A stretch of 64,000 nucleotides of DNA, taken from NCBI RefSeq assembly GCF_900110415.1, contig NZ_FODR01000003.1, positions 310,001-374,000 on the forward strand. The letters run 5' to 3'. The DNA comes from Mucilaginibacter sp. OK283 (GTDB lineage: Bacteria; Bacteroidota; Bacteroidia; Sphingobacteriales; Sphingobacteriaceae). Below are positions 51,703 through 61,251 of the stretch, in pieces. The notes beneath the pieces are model-generated. The model saw only the letters and a list, made by a program, of their open reading frames with translations, did no database searches and was not told where the DNA came from. Numbering within the stretch: the first letter of the stretch is position 1; every line of letters begins with the position of its first letter. The position numbers were made by a program, and so were the translations under genes.

Positions 51703-52662
51703 TTAGTTATTTAGCTGCAATTCCATCTGGATGTTGCAACGCTCGTAAGGCGTAAACCGGCCAACCACTTTTTTAAATCCTAATTTTTGATACAGGCTGA
51801 TGGCTTGTTTAAGCATGGTATTGCTTTCAAGATAAAGTGTGTTGCCACCCCGGGCTTTGGCGCGTTCGGCAATGGCCTTGCCCAACAGCCAACCTATGCC
51901 TTTGCCATGTGCTTTGGGCGAAACCGCCATTTTTGCCAATTCATAATCATATTCGGGATCGTCCATTTTAAGCAATGCACATACGCCAACAGGTTCGCCT
52001 TTGTACAGGGCAACCAATATTTCGCCGCCCTTGTTTAAAATGTATTCCTGCGGATGGTCGAGCGATTGGTAGTCTTTTTCTTCCATTTTAAAGTAGGTGC
52101 TTATCCACTCCACGTTAAGTTCGCGGAATGCCTTACTATATTGCTCTTCAAAAGGTACAATCGTAACGTCGCGGCCCTCTCTTAATTTTTTCTCGTCCTG
52201 AACCCGCTTTAACAGCGATTTTTGTTCGAGCATAAATTCCCACTCGCCGATGGCCTCCCACAGGTTGTGCCGCGTATTATCCAAAATGCCTTCTACCGCG
52301 TTTTTAACATCAACCAACTGGTACTGCAGTTTTTCATTAACTTGTTTCCCCTTGCCAGATAGCGAGAGTACATTCCTGCGGCCGTCATTGGCGTCTTTAC
52401 CTTCGGTTACCAGTCCCTTCTTCACCATCTCGGATACAATTTTGCTAACAGAAGGGTGGGAGTGCCCAATATGCTGCGCAATTTCAGTTATGGTAAAGTT
52501 GCCTTGTGATAAAGTATAAAAAACGGGAAACCACTTAGGCTGCATGTCAATTCCAAACATCCGGTAAATGTTTGCAGCGTCGTCCGTAATCTTTTCCTGG
52601 AGCATTCGCAGCCTGCTGCCAATGCCCGCTTTTCCAACTGAATTAAAAAATGAATTTTCCAT
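51703..52662 (-). CDS. MarR-family regulator fused to GNAT acetyltransferase
   Basis: 319 residues. Residues about 25-150 form a MarR winged helix (ITEIAQHIGHSHPSVSKIVSEMVKKGLVTEGKDANDGRRNVLSLS pattern, with the DxxDxR wing). Residues about 165-319 form a GNAT domain with the acetyl-CoA loop KAHGKGIG and VSPKAHG/ALYQKLGFKK motifs. Such fusions are known in several bacterial phyla, and the acetylation substrate is unknown. A double TTACGTAA palindrome 7 bp upstream of the start suggests autoregulation, probably together with the PanE-like gene. Confidence 0.9.
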   Translation of the reverse strand: MENSFFNSVGKAGIGSRLRMLQEKITDDAANIYRMFGIDMQPKWFPVFYTLSQGNFTITEIAQHIGHSHPSVSKIVSEMVKKGLVTEGKDANDGRRNVLSLSGKGKQVNEKLQYQLVDVKNAVEGILDNTRHNLWEAIGEWEFMLEQKSLLKRVQDEKKLREGRDVTIVPFEEQYSKAFRELNVEWISTYFKMEEKDYQSLDHPQEYILNKGGEILVALYKGEPVGVCALLKMDDPEYDYELAKMAVSPKAHGKGIGWLLGKAIAERAKARGGNTLYLESNTMLKQAISLYQKLGFKKVVGRFTPYERCNIQMELQLNN

Positions 52663-52668
52663 TTAAAC

Positions 52669-52694
52669 AAATTACGTAATTAGTTACGTAATTT
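52669..52694. promoter_or_regulatory. Probable MarR-type operator
   Basis: A nearly perfect palindrome made of two TTACGTAA sites (52672-52679 and 52684-52691), 12 bp centre to centre, directly in front of the MarR-GNAT start codon at 52662. Confidence 0.65.
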
Positions 52695-52799
52695 GCAAAC
52701 GGTATTTGGACGCTTAAATCACTGTTATCAAATAATGGTTTTAAAATAGAGATAGAAGCAGTAAAACCGGGCAATACATCACCTTATTGGAGTTTACCG

Positions 52800-55700
52800 T
52801 TAGCTGGTTATTTCCTTCTCTAACAAGCCAATAATCAGCCTAATTTCTTCCTCAATTTCGTTTACAAGGGTTTGTGTGTTTTCCAGTATAAAAACAGGCA
52901 TATGCTCCAGTTCCCTGGCCAGTTTGGCCAGGTGGTTTAAGCCGGCAGTTACCGCGGTGCCGTACAGTTTATGTCCATGTAAATTTAATTTCTTCAAATC
53001 ACCGGCCTTCAAGTCTAATTGTAACATTGAAATTGACTCTGTTAACTCAACTTTTGTCAGGCTAAGTAATTCTTTTAAAATCTCATCGTCATCACCAAAA
53101 TAGCTCCTTACATGTTGTACGTCAAAGTGTACAGGTGTGCTAACCGGTAAATCCGGACCTGGTTCGGGCGCTTCGGAGGAGCCGAAGGAATGCAACCATT
53201 TTTGAAATACAGTCAATATGGTTTCTTCAACTACTGGCTTAACAACAAAATCGTCCATCCCTGCTTCCAGGCATTTTTCCCTTTCGCTTTTTACGTTGCC
53301 AGCCGTTAAGGCAATAATAGGTATTTGGCGGCCATGCTGTATTGCACGGATTTGCCGGGTGGCTTCGTACCCATTCATCTCCGGCATCTGGACATCCATT
53401 AAAATCAAATCGGGCCGGTGTAACCGGCAACAGGCAAGGGCTTCCAAACCATTCCCGGCTTCCAGTACCAAGGCATTCGGGGCAATCCGGCGGATGATGG
53501 TTTTGGCAAGCAACATATTCACAGCGTTATCCTCGGCAACCAGGATGGTTAGGTTGCCGGTTAATTCAGCAACAGTTGCAGCGGGTTCATCAGGCTTAGT
53601 TTCGATGGTAGTTTTCTGATGCAAACGGGATAAGGCGTTATATATATCCTCGGTTTTGATGGGTTTCACCATCCGGTGGTTCACCTTCAATTCTTCGCAT
53701 GACCTGATCATCTTTTCATCGTCAGATGAACTGTGTAATAAAATAATAGGCTGGCCGGTTGGCGAATCGCTAAAGCTTTCGCGAATTTTTTTGATAGTTT
53801 CCAGCCCATCCATATAGGGCATATGGTAATCCATCACAATTACATCATAACACTCGCCGGCCGCCAGTAGCTGTAAGGCTTCGAAGCCATTTTTTGCCTC
53901 TGTGGTTAAAATTTGCCGCAACAACAGCATTTGTTTGATGATTAGCCGGTTGTTGTCGTTGTCATCAACAACAAGTACTTTTTTAATCAGACCAATGTTT
54001 TCCCAGCTAACGGGCTCGCCCTGTTCGGTTTGTACATGGATATCAAAATAAAAAGTGCTGCCTTTACCCGGTAAACTTTCCAGCTGCAGTTTGCTGTTCA
54101 TTAACCCCAGGAGTTTATTAGAAATTGTGAGGCCTAAACCTGTGCCGCCATATTTTTTGGTGGTCGACCCATCTTCCTGTGAAAAGGCTTCAAATATTTT
54201 TTCCTGTTTTTCGGGTTTTATCCCAATACCGGTATCCCTTACACTAAAGCGTAACGTAGTACCGGGTACCGGTGTTGCTGGTGCTACTTCCTCTATCTTT
54301 AACTCAATCTCGCCCGTTGCTGTAAACTTCGCGGCATTGCTGAGCAGGTTAATCAGGATTTGTTTCAGCCGCACCGAATCTACCCACATAAATCTGGGGA
54401 GGTTATAAGATATGTTCAGGAGCATTTCCAACCCCTTTTTTTGAACCTGGTAGGTAATAATATCTGTTGATTGCGAACCGATATCGTACAAGTCGCATTT
54501 TTCGATGTCCAATTCCAGTTTCCCTGCTTCGATTTTTGAAAAATCCAGGATATCATTAATAATGCTTAATAAGGCATTGGCCGATTGGTTGACAATGGAA
54601 AGATACTGGTGCTGGGTTTCGTTCAGCTGCGTTTTTAAAACAAGATCGGTAAATCCAATAACACCATTTAACGGCGTCCGGATTTCATGGCTCATATTGG
54701 CCAGGAATTCCGATTTGGCAATACTGGCCTCATCTGCCAGTTGTTTGGCTTCCTTCAGTTCATCCCTTTGCTTCACAATGGAGGTGATAATCTCGGACGA
54801 GGTCATGATGCCGCCTATTGCCCCATCAAACCGGTACCAGGGCCGCATTTCAATGTTAAGGTATTGTTCTTCCGGCATCCCGGGCAATTTAACCCGCACT
54901 TCCTCGCGCCTTATTACCTCGCCGTTTAAAACCCTTTGGTGTGTTGCCCGGTTTGTTTCGCTGGCAGGGCCAAATACTTCATAGGGTGTTAAGCCGATAA
55001 TGTTACGGTTTCCTAAGCCATAATCCTGCAAATATTGCCTGCTCACGGCTATAAACCGCATATTTGTATCGGCCATAGCAATAGGCGAAGGCGAATGTTC
55101 AACAAAGGCCGATAAAATGGCTTTTTCGTTCAGCAATTCCGATTCGGCCTTTTTTTGCTGTTCAATATCCTGTATGGTACCAAATAGGCGTTGGCAAATG
55201 CCATTTGCTAATTCGGCCTGGCCCAAACTCCTTACCCACAGTTCTTCGCCGCCGGGAGTAACAATTTGTATCTCCAGGTCCCAGGGGGGGCCATCGGTCA
55301 TGGCAAGGTTAGCAGCGGCCGAAATTTTATCCCGGCTTTCGCCTGCTTTATAAAAATTGATGATGCCGTTCAAATCAGGTTCATAATCTGCAGGCACACC
55401 ATATATCTGTTTGGTAACTGTTGTCCATTCAATTTTTTGCCGCTGCACATTATATTCCCAGCCACCTATCCGGGCTACCTTGCCGGTTTCTTCCAGCATT
55501 TGCCGGGTGCGTTCCAGGTTTCTTTCCAGGAAGTGTTTTTCGGTAATATCAATGGCATTACCTATTACGTATGGCTGGTTTCCCTGTTGTTCAAGTATGT
55601 TGCTAAACATCCAGATCCGGGGGCTGCCATCCTTGTGCCGGGTAACCATCTGGCCCCTGGCGCCCCCTTTTTCCTTTATCTCTTTTAAGTACGCGGTTAA

Positions 55701-56741
55701 CTGTGGATGCCGATTAGCTGGTACAATATCAAACAAACTTAAAGTTAAAATTTCGGCAAGCGTATAACCCAAAAGCGAAGCCCCGGCCATATTTACCGAC
55801 AGGAAACGGCCAGACAGGTCATGGGTGCACATGAGCCCCTGCGAGTTTTCAAAAAAAACGCGCAGCCTTTCCTCGCTGATGGCCAGTTGCTGCTCTTTAA
55901 ATTCTTCGTCGGTTACATCGCGCCCTATGCAAAATAGGTTGCCGGTATTGGGGTCGGGCGTGGTTTCCCAGCGGATGGATTTGTATATTCCGGATTTAGT
56001 CCTGGTACGGTAGGTTACCTGTCGTACTTTTTTATCCGATATCATCCCGGTCACATCTTCTTCCGCGGCTTTCAGGTCGTCCGGGTGGATCAAATCCAGG
56101 TAGGGGGTAGCTAAAATATAGGCATCGTCCCATCCAAAAGTTGATTCAAAAGCGGGGTTAATCCTTTTAAAATATCCATCTGTCCCGGCGATGCAAATCA
56201 GGTCGACCGATAAATTAAACAACTTTTCAAAACTTTGAAGCTCTTGTTTTTTCCGGCGTTCTGTTACTAACGTGGTTGCCTCTTGCGCCAACAGGCGTAA
56301 TGATTCCTGTTGTATCTCCGAAAGCTGTTTCGGTTCGTATGCTAACAGACTTAAGGCACCCAGGATATTGCCCTCGGGACTGATCAAAGGCTGCGCTGCG
56401 AAAAACCTGATTGGGTGGCTGCCGTTTGCCAGCGCGTTTGATTTAAAACATTCATCGTGCTGGGTATCCAGAACTTCAAACAGTGACTGCTCCTTTAAGA
56501 TATGGTTGCAAAAGGCCAAGTAACCCAGGCGCTCAGGTGATTCGGGGAATGTTTTGGCATGTGTCCAATCGTTGTTTTCGTCGAGCAGAGAAACCAGCGC
56601 TATTGGCGTTCCGCACGTGATGGAAGCCAGGCGGGCGATAGATTCAAATCCCGGTTCGCTAAAAGAACGGAACAGCTGATCATGGGCCGGGCTGTTCAAT
56701 TGTTCTTTTTTTAGTTCGGGATTCGGCATGCCGGTTATCAA
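52800..56741 (-). CDS. Hybrid sensor histidine kinase (GAF-PAS4-HK-REC2-HPt)
   Basis: 1313 residues without transmembrane segments, so probably a cytoplasmic sensor. Order: GAF (about 28-165), four PAS domains (about 170-280, 290-405, 412-530, 542-655), HisKA with H685 (ANMSHEIRTPLNG), HATPase (N-box SNAAKF near 801, GTGLGL 866-871), receiver 1 (D971), receiver 2 (D1116) and a C-terminal HPt domain (H1257 in GHKLYGTA, where the usual lysine is Tyr). The chain supports an internal His-Asp-His phosphorelay. No response regulator with an output domain is adjacent. Alternative start 56729 is possible. Confidence 0.93.
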   Translation of the reverse strand: MITGMPNPELKKEQLNSPAHDQLFRSFSEPGFESIARLASITCGTPIALVSLLDENNDWTHAKTFPESPERLGYLAFCNHILKEQSLFEVLDTQHDECFKSNALANGSHPIRFFAAQPLISPEGNILGALSLLAYEPKQLSEIQQESLRLLAQEATTLVTERRKKQELQSFEKLFNLSVDLICIAGTDGYFKRINPAFESTFGWDDAYILATPYLDLIHPDDLKAAEEDVTGMISDKKVRQVTYRTRTKSGIYKSIRWETTPDPNTGNLFCIGRDVTDEEFKEQQLAISEERLRVFFENSQGLMCTHDLSGRFLSVNMAGASLLGYTLAEILTLSLFDIVPANRHPQLTAYLKEIKEKGGARGQMVTRHKDGSPRIWMFSNILEQQGNQPYVIGNAIDITEKHFLERNLERTRQMLEETGKVARIGGWEYNVQRQKIEWTTVTKQIYGVPADYEPDLNGIINFYKAGESRDKISAAANLAMTDGPPWDLEIQIVTPGGEELWVRSLGQAELANGICQRLFGTIQDIEQQKKAESELLNEKAILSAFVEHSPSPIAMADTNMRFIAVSRQYLQDYGLGNRNIIGLTPYEVFGPASETNRATHQRVLNGEVIRREEVRVKLPGMPEEQYLNIEMRPWYRFDGAIGGIMTSSEIITSIVKQRDELKEAKQLADEASIAKSEFLANMSHEIRTPLNGVIGFTDLVLKTQLNETQHQYLSIVNQSANALLSIINDILDFSKIEAGKLELDIEKCDLYDIGSQSTDIITYQVQKKGLEMLLNISYNLPRFMWVDSVRLKQILINLLSNAAKFTATGEIELKIEEVAPATPVPGTTLRFSVRDTGIGIKPEKQEKIFEAFSQEDGSTTKKYGGTGLGLTISNKLLGLMNSKLQLESLPGKGSTFYFDIHVQTEQGEPVSWENIGLIKKVLVVDDNDNNRLIIKQMLLLRQILTTEAKNGFEALQLLAAGECYDVIVMDYHMPYMDGLETIKKIRESFSDSPTGQPIILLHSSSDDEKMIRSCEELKVNHRMVKPIKTEDIYNALSRLHQKTTIETKPDEPAATVAELTGNLTILVAEDNAVNMLLAKTIIRRIAPNALVLEAGNGLEALACCRLHRPDLILMDVQMPEMNGYEATRQIRAIQHGRQIPIIALTAGNVKSEREKCLEAGMDDFVVKPVVEETILTVFQKWLHSFGSSEAPEPGPDLPVSTPVHFDVQHVRSYFGDDDEILKELLSLTKVELTESISMLQLDLKAGDLKKLNLHGHKLYGTAVTAGLNHLAKLARELEHMPVFILENTQTLVNEIEEEIRLIIGLLEKEITS

Positions 56742-56966
56742 GTTTAGTAGTTTTCGTCCAATAAATCTATGACAAAAATACTAAATTTAGCAGTAGGTCA
56801 TTTGTTTAAATTTGAAGCCGAGCCGACTGCGGGTTAATTAAATAAATGAAAATCTGTAGTAATTTCTCTGTTTAGTAATACCCAAGTCGATACCCATCAA
56901 CCCGGGGGCTATCAGAAAAAAAAGCTCGGGCTACAGATAGAAACCCGACCTGGACCGGATGTTTTT

Positions 56967-57581
56967 TTATTTACCTGCAATGTTATTAAATACCAGGTTT
57001 AATGACACCACAATTTCGTCGGCAATCATTTTATCTTTAACGGCCGAGAAAAAGTCCCATGCTTTGGGTTCGGGTTGAAGGTCGATATTCCACTTTAGCC
57101 GGTGTATTTCAAGGTCGGCTTTTGCAATAACAGTATTCCCTTTTTTCCGGATAGCTGCCACAAACTCAATGGGGTTGGTAATGCCTTTTATGGTAAGGCT
57201 GCCAGATACTTTATAAATGCCGGCCTTACCGGTAGCGTTAACTTGCCTGACGTTCATGATAGCGCCGGGATGTTTTTCTATATCAAAAAACCCCGGTTTT
57301 CTTAACTCCTTATCTACTTTTTGGTTTTCGGCGGCAACTGCATGGTCAACGCTGCGTATGCTGTTCATATCCATATTGAAGGAGCCGTCCGTCGGTTCGC
57401 CCGTGGGCGAATAATTGAGGTTGCCGGTATTAAAAAGCAGGTAGCCGTTGTGGCCGCCCATGGTATTACGGGTATTCCATAAAATTTTACTTTTCTTAGC
57501 GTCCAACTGGTAAGTTTGCTGCGCGTAAGCAGCAAGGTGAAACATAGTCAGGAACAGAATAATTGCGGGTTTATTGATCAT
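56967..57581 (-). CDS. YceI-family periplasmic lipid-binding protein
   Basis: 204 residues from ATG 57581 (the frame is open to 57605); signal peptide IILFLTMFHLAAYAQ. The mature protein is a YceI beta-barrel: YQLDAKKSKILWNTRNTMGGHNG, DGSFNMDMNSIRS, FFDIEKHPGAIMNVRQV and GSLTIKGITNPIEF. YceI proteins bind isoprenoid or amphiphilic molecules and are often stress-induced. Divergent from a ToxR-like regulator with a 99-bp gap that probably holds both promoters, which suggests a regulatory link. Confidence 0.9.
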   Translation of the reverse strand: MINKPAIILFLTMFHLAAYAQQTYQLDAKKSKILWNTRNTMGGHNGYLLFNTGNLNYSPTGEPTDGSFNMDMNSIRSVDHAVAAENQKVDKELRKPGFFDIEKHPGAIMNVRQVNATGKAGIYKVSGSLTIKGITNPIEFVAAIRKKGNTVIAKADLEIHRLKWNIDLQPEPKAWDFFSAVKDKMIADEIVVSLNLVFNNIAGK

Positions 57582-57680
57582 AGCATTATAAATTTGATGC
57601 TGCAAACCTATTCACGTACAGTAAGTTTATGATTATAAACATTGTAAATAAAAGCGTAAACTTTGTAAATTCAACCGTTT

Positions 57681-58583
57681 ATGGATATGGCCGGTTATAA
57701 AACAAGCTTGAATATGAAAACCAGGTATCTTTTGGGGTTTACGGTACTATTATTTACAACCGCTATTTGTGCGGCTTTTAGTTTAACCGGTAATGACGAT
57801 TTTGATTTGGCCAGGCAGCAGGTAATGCTCCGCAAGATAGGGCATGAGGTACTTTTGCATTCGGGCGATAGCACGTCACGGGTGTTGCCTGTTAAAAAAA
57901 TAGCCGAAAACGAATACCAGGTAAGGTTTGAAAACGAGTTTGCCTTTGAGCCCGATTCGCTTGTAAAAATAATAAGCCGCTCGCTGGCAAAAGATAAGCT
58001 GGCACATAACTACATTGTGACTGTATTAAAATGTACCGGAAAGGATGTCATATTTGGCTATATGATATCTGGTAACCGGCAGGATAATATTGTGCCCTGC
58101 CTGGGCCGCAGGCAACCCAAAAGCTGTTACCTTATTAACCTGAAATTTGAGGGCCGGCGTATTACAGCCGCACAAAAAGCTTATTTATTAGGCGGTCTGC
58201 CTTTCCTGGCCTTTATAGGGCTGATATTTTCGCAATCGTTTAAAACCCGGAAAAATAAAGTTACCACAACGTTTGCCGGTGTTGATAGTTTTAAACTTGG
58301 CAATTCCATTTTTGACCCCGGTAACCGGCAAATTATAGCTGCCGGAGTTACAACCGCACTCACCGTAAAAGAAAATAAGCTGCTGCTGATCTTCGCCCGA
58401 TCGCCAAATATAATTATTGAAAGAGGCCGGCTTCAAAAAGAAATTTGGGAAGACGAGGGCGTAATTGTAGGCAGAAGCCTGGATATGTTTATTTCAAAGC
58501 TAAGAAAGAAATTGGAAAATGATTCTTCAATCCAGCTGACAAATATCCACGGCAGGGGGTATAAACTGGAAATTGGTGAGTAA
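57681..58583 (+). CDS. Membrane-bound ToxR-like winged-helix regulator
   Basis: 300 residues. An N-terminal hydrophobic segment (YLLGFTVLLFTTAICAAF, about 16-33) is followed by a roughly 130-residue domain with three cysteines (VLKCTG, and PC plus SC ten residues apart), a second hydrophobic segment (AYLLGGLPFLAFIGLIF, about 173-189) and a C-terminal OmpR-type DNA-binding domain (KENKLLLIFARSPN, GRSLDMFISKLRKKLENDS). This is a periplasmic sensor joined to a cytoplasmic effector in one chain, topologically a mirror image of ToxR. ATG 57714 is an alternative start. Divergent from yceI. Confidence 0.85.
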   Translation: MDMAGYKTSLNMKTRYLLGFTVLLFTTAICAAFSLTGNDDFDLARQQVMLRKIGHEVLLHSGDSTSRVLPVKKIAENEYQVRFENEFAFEPDSLVKIISRSLAKDKLAHNYIVTVLKCTGKDVIFGYMISGNRQDNIVPCLGRRQPKSCYLINLKFEGRRITAAQKAYLLGGLPFLAFIGLIFSQSFKTRKNKVTTTFAGVDSFKLGNSIFDPGNRQIIAAGVTTALTVKENKLLLIFARSPNIIIERGRLQKEIWEDEGVIVGRSLDMFISKLRKKLENDSSIQLTNIHGRGYKLEIGE

Positions 58584-58920
58584 TTACATACTGCGGCTCC
58601 TTTCATTTTTCCCAGGTATTTATATTGAATAAAACTGCAAATTTACGCTGTGGCGGCTATTGTTTTGCCACGGCCGTCAGGAGCGCGGCGTTTTTCCGTT
58701 ACCTGCCATCTCTCTTGGCGGCGACATTTATAAGCTATTTATCTGCAACCAAATAGTGCCAATGGCAACTAATTAATAAATTTAAATTATATATTTATAA
58801 CTTAAAAGTCATTTAATCGTAAAAACCTAATAAGCAACTGTCTAAATAAGATAATGGTGCTTGTAATACCGCTTAAAATGGCTTTGCTGCATAACCCTGA
58901 TTATATTTTTTTTTGATTGA
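58584..58920. other. Gene-free 337-bp spacer
   Basis: A GC-richer part (58640-58720, with short inverted words GTGGCGG/TTGCCACGG) grades into an AT-rich stretch. AACTGTCTAAATAAG at about 58842 resembles one terminal arm of the R1 element at 1665 without its core. The promoter of the TPR kinase gene is presumably at the right end; no clear TAnnTTTG was found. Confidence 0.4.
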
Positions 58921-61140
58921 ATGAATACCAAAATATGGCTTAGTATTTTGTCGCTTTTTTTGTGCAATTTTTGCCAGGCCTATCGTCATAAAGCAAAACC
59001 GGATAGCCTGCGTAACGAATTACTCAAATCTATCGCGGCCAAAAAGCAGGTAAATGATACGGCTCTTATAAACTATTTGAATGAACTGGCTGTCGTTTAT
59101 ACCTCATACTATCCCGATAGTACCATTTATTACGGGCAAAAGGCAACCCAAATTTCGCGTCGTATAAACTATAGCACCGGCATTGCCGATGGGCTGCTGG
59201 CTGTTACTGCAGTATACATCAGTCAATCAAAATACAAAACGGTAATAAAAAACCTTGAGGAGAGTATGGCCCTTTATACCAGGGTTAATAACCAGTTGGG
59301 CATTAGTAACTGTTACCGGCTTTACGGCGATTTGTATTACCAGTTAAGCGATTATCAAAAGGCGTTAACTTATTACAAAAAGGCACTTCCAATTAAACTT
59401 GCTGCCAATGATTTACCCGGCTTATCGCGCTTATATTTAAGCATGGGCAATAATTATGATAACCTTGGGCACCCGTCTACCGCGCTTGATTATTATTTTA
59501 AGGCCCTTAATATCGATACAAAGCTTCACAATAAAAAGAAAATATCGGCCGATTATAATAACATCGGTGTTATCCTGCAAAGTATGGAGATATACCCGCA
59601 GGCCTTATCCTATTTTACCGAGGCGCTGAAGACGTGGACACAAATGAAATCAGACGGCGGGATTGCCGTAGCCAAACAAAACATTGGCGAAGTATTAATG
59701 GCCCAGGGAAAGTATGACAAGGCTATTCAATACCTTACAGATGCCCTTGCTATTAATCAAAAGCAGGATGATAAAGATGGTATAAGTACATGTTATAGTG
59801 ATTTGGCGGTATGTTATATTTATAAAAAGCAAAACCCAAAGGCTTTAAGTTACCTGCAGCAAGCTTTAAAAGTAGCTACAGATAATCAAATGGATTACGA
59901 TAAAACTATCGCTTTAATTAATACTGCCCTGTTTTACAATGTAAACCATGATTACTCCAAAGCATACGGTTTTGCGTTGCAGGCCAAAACGCTTGCCGAC
60001 CGTTTTGGCAGCGTTTTGCTGCGTACAAACGCCGCTGTTCAATTGATTGAAACGCTTGGCGGCTTAAAATTATACAAGGAAGCATTTGTTGCCCAAAAGG
60101 ATTTCGACAAAATGAAGCGCACCTTCCGGAAGGATGAAAGCGTTCAAAAATTTACCCTGTATATTACCCAATATAACTATGCCGAAAAGCAGCGGCAACA
60201 AATGCTGCAGCAAAAAGCAAGCGCCTTACTGTATCAGCAAAAGCTGCACGATAAGGACTTGTTAAACCTCATATTTTTTATCATTATAGCCGCAGTATTG
60301 TTAATAGCATACCAGTATTACCGGCAAAAGCAGCAGCAGTTAAAAATAAATACCCAGCTTAAACACAAAAACCAGGAAGTTGTAGAGCAAAAAGTTAGTA
60401 TAGATGAACAGGCCGAAAAGCTGAATGACCTTAATAAATTAAAAGACAAGCTGATATCCATATTGGCGCATGACCTTCGGTCGCCACTAAGCACGTTGCG
60501 CGGCCTGTTCGATCTGCTGTCAGACGAATCTATAAGCCACGAGGAAATGCTCCGGATGATCCCCTCTGTAATACAAAAGCTTGAATATACATCCGATTTT
60601 CTGGATACGCTCCTGTTCTGGATCAACAGCCAGCTGGAAAACTTCAACACCTCGGGCCAAAGTTTTTTAATTTACGATATTGTAAAATCAGAATCTGAAA
60701 ACCATACCGAACAGGCTTCAAGAAAGGGTATTACCATGGTTTGCAGCGGCAATAAAGAACTATTGGCCCTTGCCGATCCTAACTCGGTAAGGATAGTTGT
60801 AAGGAATTTAATTACCAATGCTATTAAGTTTTCGGGCGGGGGGGATGTTATCGAAGTATCGGCCGTTAAGGATGGCGACAACGTACTGGTAACCGTAAGC
60901 GACACAGGTATGGGCATGCCGCCTGCGCGGGTAAACCAACTTTTTAAAAGCCAGATGACCAGTAAAACCGGTACGCTCAATGAATCGGGCACAGGCATGG
61001 GCCTGCTATTTTGTAAAGACCTGGTAGAGAAATGTAACGGCCGCATCTGGGTAGCCAGCGAAGAAGGCGTTGGCACTAAATTCTTTTTTGTTATCCCGCT
61101 GCAACCGGCGGCTACCCTTGAAACAACCGAGGCCGGTTAG
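58921..61140 (+). CDS. TPR-containing sensor histidine kinase
   Basis: 739 residues. Signal peptide-like N-terminus (IWLSILSLFLCNFCQA), about seven tetratricopeptide repeats (about 60-400), one transmembrane helix (448-466), a coiled coil (about 468-508), HisKA with H517 (ILAHDLRSPLST) and an HATPase domain (GTGMGLLFCKDLVEK near the end). The layout places the TPR sensor in the periplasm. No receiver domain or response regulator is adjacent, but two AraC-type regulators follow. Typical of Bacteroidota starvation or envelope sensors; the signal is unknown. Confidence 0.92.
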   Translation: MNTKIWLSILSLFLCNFCQAYRHKAKPDSLRNELLKSIAAKKQVNDTALINYLNELAVVYTSYYPDSTIYYGQKATQISRRINYSTGIADGLLAVTAVYISQSKYKTVIKNLEESMALYTRVNNQLGISNCYRLYGDLYYQLSDYQKALTYYKKALPIKLAANDLPGLSRLYLSMGNNYDNLGHPSTALDYYFKALNIDTKLHNKKKISADYNNIGVILQSMEIYPQALSYFTEALKTWTQMKSDGGIAVAKQNIGEVLMAQGKYDKAIQYLTDALAINQKQDDKDGISTCYSDLAVCYIYKKQNPKALSYLQQALKVATDNQMDYDKTIALINTALFYNVNHDYSKAYGFALQAKTLADRFGSVLLRTNAAVQLIETLGGLKLYKEAFVAQKDFDKMKRTFRKDESVQKFTLYITQYNYAEKQRQQMLQQKASALLYQQKLHDKDLLNLIFFIIIAAVLLIAYQYYRQKQQQLKINTQLKHKNQEVVEQKVSIDEQAEKLNDLNKLKDKLISILAHDLRSPLSTLRGLFDLLSDESISHEEMLRMIPSVIQKLEYTSDFLDTLLFWINSQLENFNTSGQSFLIYDIVKSESENHTEQASRKGITMVCSGNKELLALADPNSVRIVVRNLITNAIKFSGGGDVIEVSAVKDGDNVLVTVSDTGMGMPPARVNQLFKSQMTSKTGTLNESGTGMGLLFCKDLVEKCNGRIWVASEEGVGTKFFFVIPLQPAATLETTEAG

Positions 61141-61209
61141 CAAATTTCACACTTGCCCGGCACTACAAGCTATAGCTCTTACCTGGATCTATTTTCCTCA
61201 AAATGTAAT

Positions 61210-61217
61210 TACATTTG
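61210..61217 (+). promoter_or_regulatory. -7 promoter element TACATTTG
   Basis: Exact TAnnTTTG match 34 nt upstream of the AraC gene at 61252. Confidence 0.5.
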
Positions 61218-61251
61218 TTAAATAGCATCCCTTCGCATTGGTATCATCAAA

